From an uncultured Clostridia bacterium (GTDB lineage: Bacteria; Bacillota_A; Clostridia; TANB77; CAG-508): a stretch of 36,567 nucleotides of DNA. A program made the translations under genes and the position numbers. Under the pieces are notes generated by a model that made no database searches, was not told the origin of the DNA, and worked only from the letters and a program-made list of their open reading frames with translations. Shown here piece by piece: positions 34,251-36,567 of the stretch. The stretch is taken from contig CALXZR010000037.1 in assembly GCA_944393295.1 (NCBI GenBank), positions 1 to 36,567 of the forward strand, given 5' to 3'. Each line of letters starts with the position of its first letter. The stretch's first letter is position 1.

Positions 34251-35093
34251 TTAAGTATTTATTATTTTTTTCTTTAATTTTTCAAATTCTTCTTGAGTTA
34301 TAATTCCACTATCTAAAAGATTCTTATATTTCAAAATTTCATCTGCTATTGAAATTTTATTATTATTTGTTTTTCTATCTTCTATAATTTTTTGTTGACT
34401 TTTTTCTTCTTTTATTTGATTAATTATTTGATTTAAATATCCAGCAATTCTTTTGGCTGTTTCTATCGAAGTATCACATTTTATAGAAATAGTAGGATTA
34501 TCACTTCTTTTCAAATAAATAAAAACTATATATGTACTATCTCCCCTAGATACTGTTTTTCTTTTTCCTATGTTAGAACCTACAATTGCTCCTACTCCTC
34601 CAAAGAGAAGCCCTCCTGCTATTGAACTTCCTAACCCCCCTTTAGTAGATGAATGTAATATAGTTTCATTTTCCTGCACTTCATAATAGTCTATATCTCT
34701 AAATGAATATATATTATTTTTTCTTTCCTTAAGAAATCCATCAAATCCTACTTTTGGATTTGGACACCATAGCTTATGTCTATTATCTATCCATATATAT
34801 CTATCATATTTAATGTTTGCATCAAATTTATCAAAAACATTATTAGTTTCATATAACATATTACTATTTTTCTTATTTATCACTATTTCTTTATTATTTT
34901 TATCAAGTTCAATTATATCCTGTATATCTTTTAAAGAATAATATTCTATTTCATTCAACATTTTTTTCTTAACATTGGCATTTAATTGGCTATTTTTAAT
35001 TATAATTCTTTTTTTTATAATCTCATCACATTTATCGCAAACTCCCATACCATTTATTTTATCTACATTATTACTACAAACTTTACAAATCAT
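34251..35093 (-). CDS. Zinc-ribbon and SHOCT-domain protein
   Basis: 280 residues. N-terminal metal site CKVCSNN...CDKCDE (residues 3-22, CxxC...CxxC). In the middle a domain with a Gly-rich hydrophobic hairpin (GGLGSSIAGGLLFGGVGAIV, about 153-172) is followed by TYIVFIYLKRSDNPTISIKC. The C-terminus is a SHOCT motif: SIADEILKYKNLLDSGIITQ, then EEFEKLKKKIIN, the short helical pair often found at the end of membrane-associated or oligomerising proteins. AGAGGAAAT precedes the ATG. Function unknown; similar proteins are frequent in accessory regions of Bacillota. Confidence 0.8.
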   Translation of the reverse strand: MICKVCSNNVDKINGMGVCDKCDEIIKKRIIIKNSQLNANVKKKMLNEIEYYSLKDIQDIIELDKNNKEIVINKKNSNMLYETNNVFDKFDANIKYDRYIWIDNRHKLWCPNPKVGFDGFLKERKNNIYSFRDIDYYEVQENETILHSSTKGGLGSSIAGGLLFGGVGAIVGSNIGKRKTVSRGDSTYIVFIYLKRSDNPTISIKCDTSIETAKRIAGYLNQIINQIKEEKSQQKIIEDRKTNNNKISIADEILKYKNLLDSGIITQEEFEKLKKKIINT

Positions 35094-35171
35094 ATTTATT
35101 TCCTCTACTTTTAAATTTATAAAAATTTAATTTTATTTATATACATTATTATTAATTATTAATATTTAAAA

Positions 35172-36083
35172 TTAATAATCTAATACATTAACATCTGGTG
35201 GATATAATTTTTCTAAATCTTCATAATTCAACTCCCATTCTTCTCTTGAAACAACTATATTATTACACTTCTCATAATATTTATTAATTAGTTCAATTAA
35301 TTTTTTCCCATTAATTAATTCTACATTTGTTTCTTTTGCAAATATAATTGCCTCTTTAGAAAATTTACTTGTTGTTATAAATTTTAAATTATCTGCTTTA
35401 GCCTCTTGGTTTGCTCCTACTAATTTTTGTATCATAGGTCTACCAACACTATGATTTTGAGAATAACATTTACATTCTATAATGCTTTTTTCAATTCCGT
35501 TATTCAATATAATATCGTAGCCACCATCATTCGTTTTTGGTGTAACTTCTGCTTCATATCCAATTTTTTTATATAATTCTGCGCAAAAAATTTCAAATTT
35601 TGTTGGATTGTCTTTAAATTCATCAATTATATTTTGTATTTCATTAGATTTATTAATTAAATCTTTTTTTCTTATTAATTCTATATATTTTTCCTCTTCT
35701 ATTTCATTCTTTTCTATAGAAATTTCATCATATTTATTTCTTAATTCTTTTATCAAATCAATCATTTGAACAGGAGATTTCGTTTTTAGAATAAATCCTT
35801 CAAAATATAATACTGAATAATCATATACTAGATAATTATTATTTCTAACTTTATTTCTAGAACCATCTTTATTTGAATAATTCCATTTAGGAAAATTTAA
35901 TTCAAATCTATTAATATCATTGTATATTTCATTTATTTCTACCTTAAAATCTGATTTTAGCTTTATATTATATCTTTTTTCAAACTTTTTTTTATTAATG
36001 AAATCAATTATTATATATGCTAAAACTGTTAATATTATTATTACACTTATTATTACAAATCCTAATATGAAACTAAAAAACAT
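35172..36083 (-). CDS. Membrane-anchored Mrr-like restriction endonuclease
   Basis: 303 residues. An N-terminal membrane helix (about 3-30) is followed by a basic stretch and a ~120-residue region. The C-terminal Mrr_cat-type PD-(D/E)xK domain is at about 165-275: FEIFCAELYKKIGYEAEVTP, GGYDIILNNG with the Asp, IIECKCYS with ExK, then VGRPMIQKLVGANQEAKADN and ATSKFS-like ITTSKFSKEAIIFAKE. The Q of IQKL is the usual helix residue. Mrr enzymes cut DNA, often modified DNA; membrane-tethered forms occur in defence islands. No methylase is adjacent. Confidence 0.85.
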   Translation of the reverse strand: MFFSFILGFVIISVIIILTVLAYIIIDFINKKKFEKRYNIKLKSDFKVEINEIYNDINRFELNFPKWNYSNKDGSRNKVRNNNYLVYDYSVLYFEGFILKTKSPVQMIDLIKELRNKYDEISIEKNEIEEEKYIELIRKKDLINKSNEIQNIIDEFKDNPTKFEIFCAELYKKIGYEAEVTPKTNDGGYDIILNNGIEKSIIECKCYSQNHSVGRPMIQKLVGANQEAKADNLKFITTSKFSKEAIIFAKETNVELINGKKLIELINKYYEKCNNIVVSREEWELNYEDLEKLYPPDVNVLDY

Positions 36084-36136
36084 TTCTACTTACCTATCTT
36101 AATAAATTATTTTTCTATACTATAACATATAATTAT

Positions 36137-36520
36137 TTAATTATCAAATTTATTTCTTATAATATATGTTATTTCTTCAATGAAAGTTTTATTAGTAAAT
36201 ATATCTTGATCATATTCATATCCAAAAACTTTTTCAAAGTTTTTTTCAGATTTTCTTTTATTTCTACTATCAATACTATATTGTATAGAGCGTCTTATTT
36301 GTGATTTATTTACATTTCCAAGCTGTTTACTAATAGTAGAATAAACATCTTCTATTATTAATAAATCTTTATTAGTACTCATAATTATTAATATTGCAAG
36401 ATAAATAAAAGTTACTCCATTATGACTTGTTCTAAATCCCAATAATCTTAACTTATTATAAATTTCAAAAGATAATTTTTTCCTATCTAATTTTACATTA
36501 TCACAAATTTGAAAATTCAA
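36137..36520 (-). CDS. Spo0A C-terminal-like DNA-binding domain protein
   Basis: 127 residues starting at TTG 36518-36520; AGGAGG eight bases upstream decides this unusual start. The sequence follows the Spo0A effector domain nearly end to end: IYNKLRLLGFRTSHNGVTFI with YLAI, an LL-rich helix, VYSTISKQLGNVNKSQIRRS (helix-turn-helix, where Spo0A has YPEIAKKY...VERAIRHAIE), IQYSIDSR, then KVFGYEYDQDIFTNKTFIEE, matching the FGY...PTNxEFI end. There is no receiver domain. It may bind DNA without phosphorylation control. Family similarity is from motif recall; target unknown. Confidence 0.7.
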   Translation of the reverse strand: MNFQICDNVKLDRKKLSFEIYNKLRLLGFRTSHNGVTFIYLAILIIMSTNKDLLIIEDVYSTISKQLGNVNKSQIRRSIQYSIDSRNKRKSEKNFEKVFGYEYDQDIFTNKTFIEEITYIIRNKFDN

Positions 36521-36567
36521 TTATTATTCCTCCTCAAAACTCTTAAGGCTTAAATCTTGTTGAATTT

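Noticed and set aside
1..36567. rRNA, tRNA or complete insertion sequences
   Set aside because: No conserved rRNA segments, tRNA cloverleafs with TTCGANNC arms, or transposase genes were seen.

Overview
The window is very A+T-rich chromosomal DNA of an anaerobic, low-GC Gram-positive bacterium, most likely an uncultured gut-type clostridium (Bacillota, Clostridia). The signs are: AGGAGG-type ribosome binding sites, T-box leaders in front of pheST and tyrS, a class III (oxygen-sensitive) ribonucleotide reductase, a prepilin-like leucine-rich-repeat protein with the clostridial KGITLIAL signal, many single-TM extracytoplasmic proteins, and a Spo0A-C-like protein. UGA is used as a stop and UGG as Trp. 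There are no rRNA or tRNA genes and no CRISPR array. Nearly all genes lie on the minus strand. LAYOUT. 33-809: a small polytopic membrane protein (+). 846-3676: secreted LRR protein. 4122-8163: pheS-pheT behind a Phe T-box and a long structured leader. 8188-9446: three small genes, including a coiled-coil protein. 9546-12600: two membrane-anchored extracytoplasmic proteins. 12789-13490: orphan MacB-type ABC ATPase (+). 13500-15488: NAD operon (Cys-rich 56 aa protein, nadD, nadE, thioesterase). 15579-18415: AI-2E-family permease, Ca/Na antiporter, ogt. 18574-22014: nrdD-nrdG with a divergent Crp/Fnr-type regulator. 22015-23838: small GNAT protein and a sigma factor fused to a membrane and extracytoplasmic domain. 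23978-24466: a compositionally foreign gene. 24612-26165: tyrS with T-box and leader peptide. 26236-27210: cysK-like. 27222-31610: a rapidly evolving zone of two alternating paralogous membrane-anchored families, several decayed copies, palindromes and a RelE/ParE toxin-antitoxin pair. 31611-36520: accessory genes (tandem nucleotidyltransferase fusion, SHOCT/zinc-ribbon protein, membrane-anchored Mrr-like nuclease, Spo0A-C-like protein) and an 85-bp noncoding repeat present twice. MAIN OBSERVATION. Three otherwise intact genes (the LRR/prepilin gene, nadE and ogt) are each interrupted by apparent +1 frameshifts, four sites in all. Every site has the same form: an in-frame CGG followed by A, where skipping one C and reading GGA as glycine restores exactly the family sequence. 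In all four the glycine is one the family expects (prepilin peptidase G(-1), the G-D-N-G after the pilin helix, the G before SGGKDS of NadE, SPVG of Ogt). Scanning both strands by eye, I found no in-frame CGG in any other native gene. The single further in-frame CGG is in the foreign gene at 23978-24466. NNC-GGA, the same four bases in another phase, is common and read normally. This suggests that CGG is not an ordinary arginine codon here and that CGGA is decoded as glycine by +1 frameshifting or a quadruplet-reading tRNA. A systematic sequencing artefact or clustered pseudogenes remain the alternatives.
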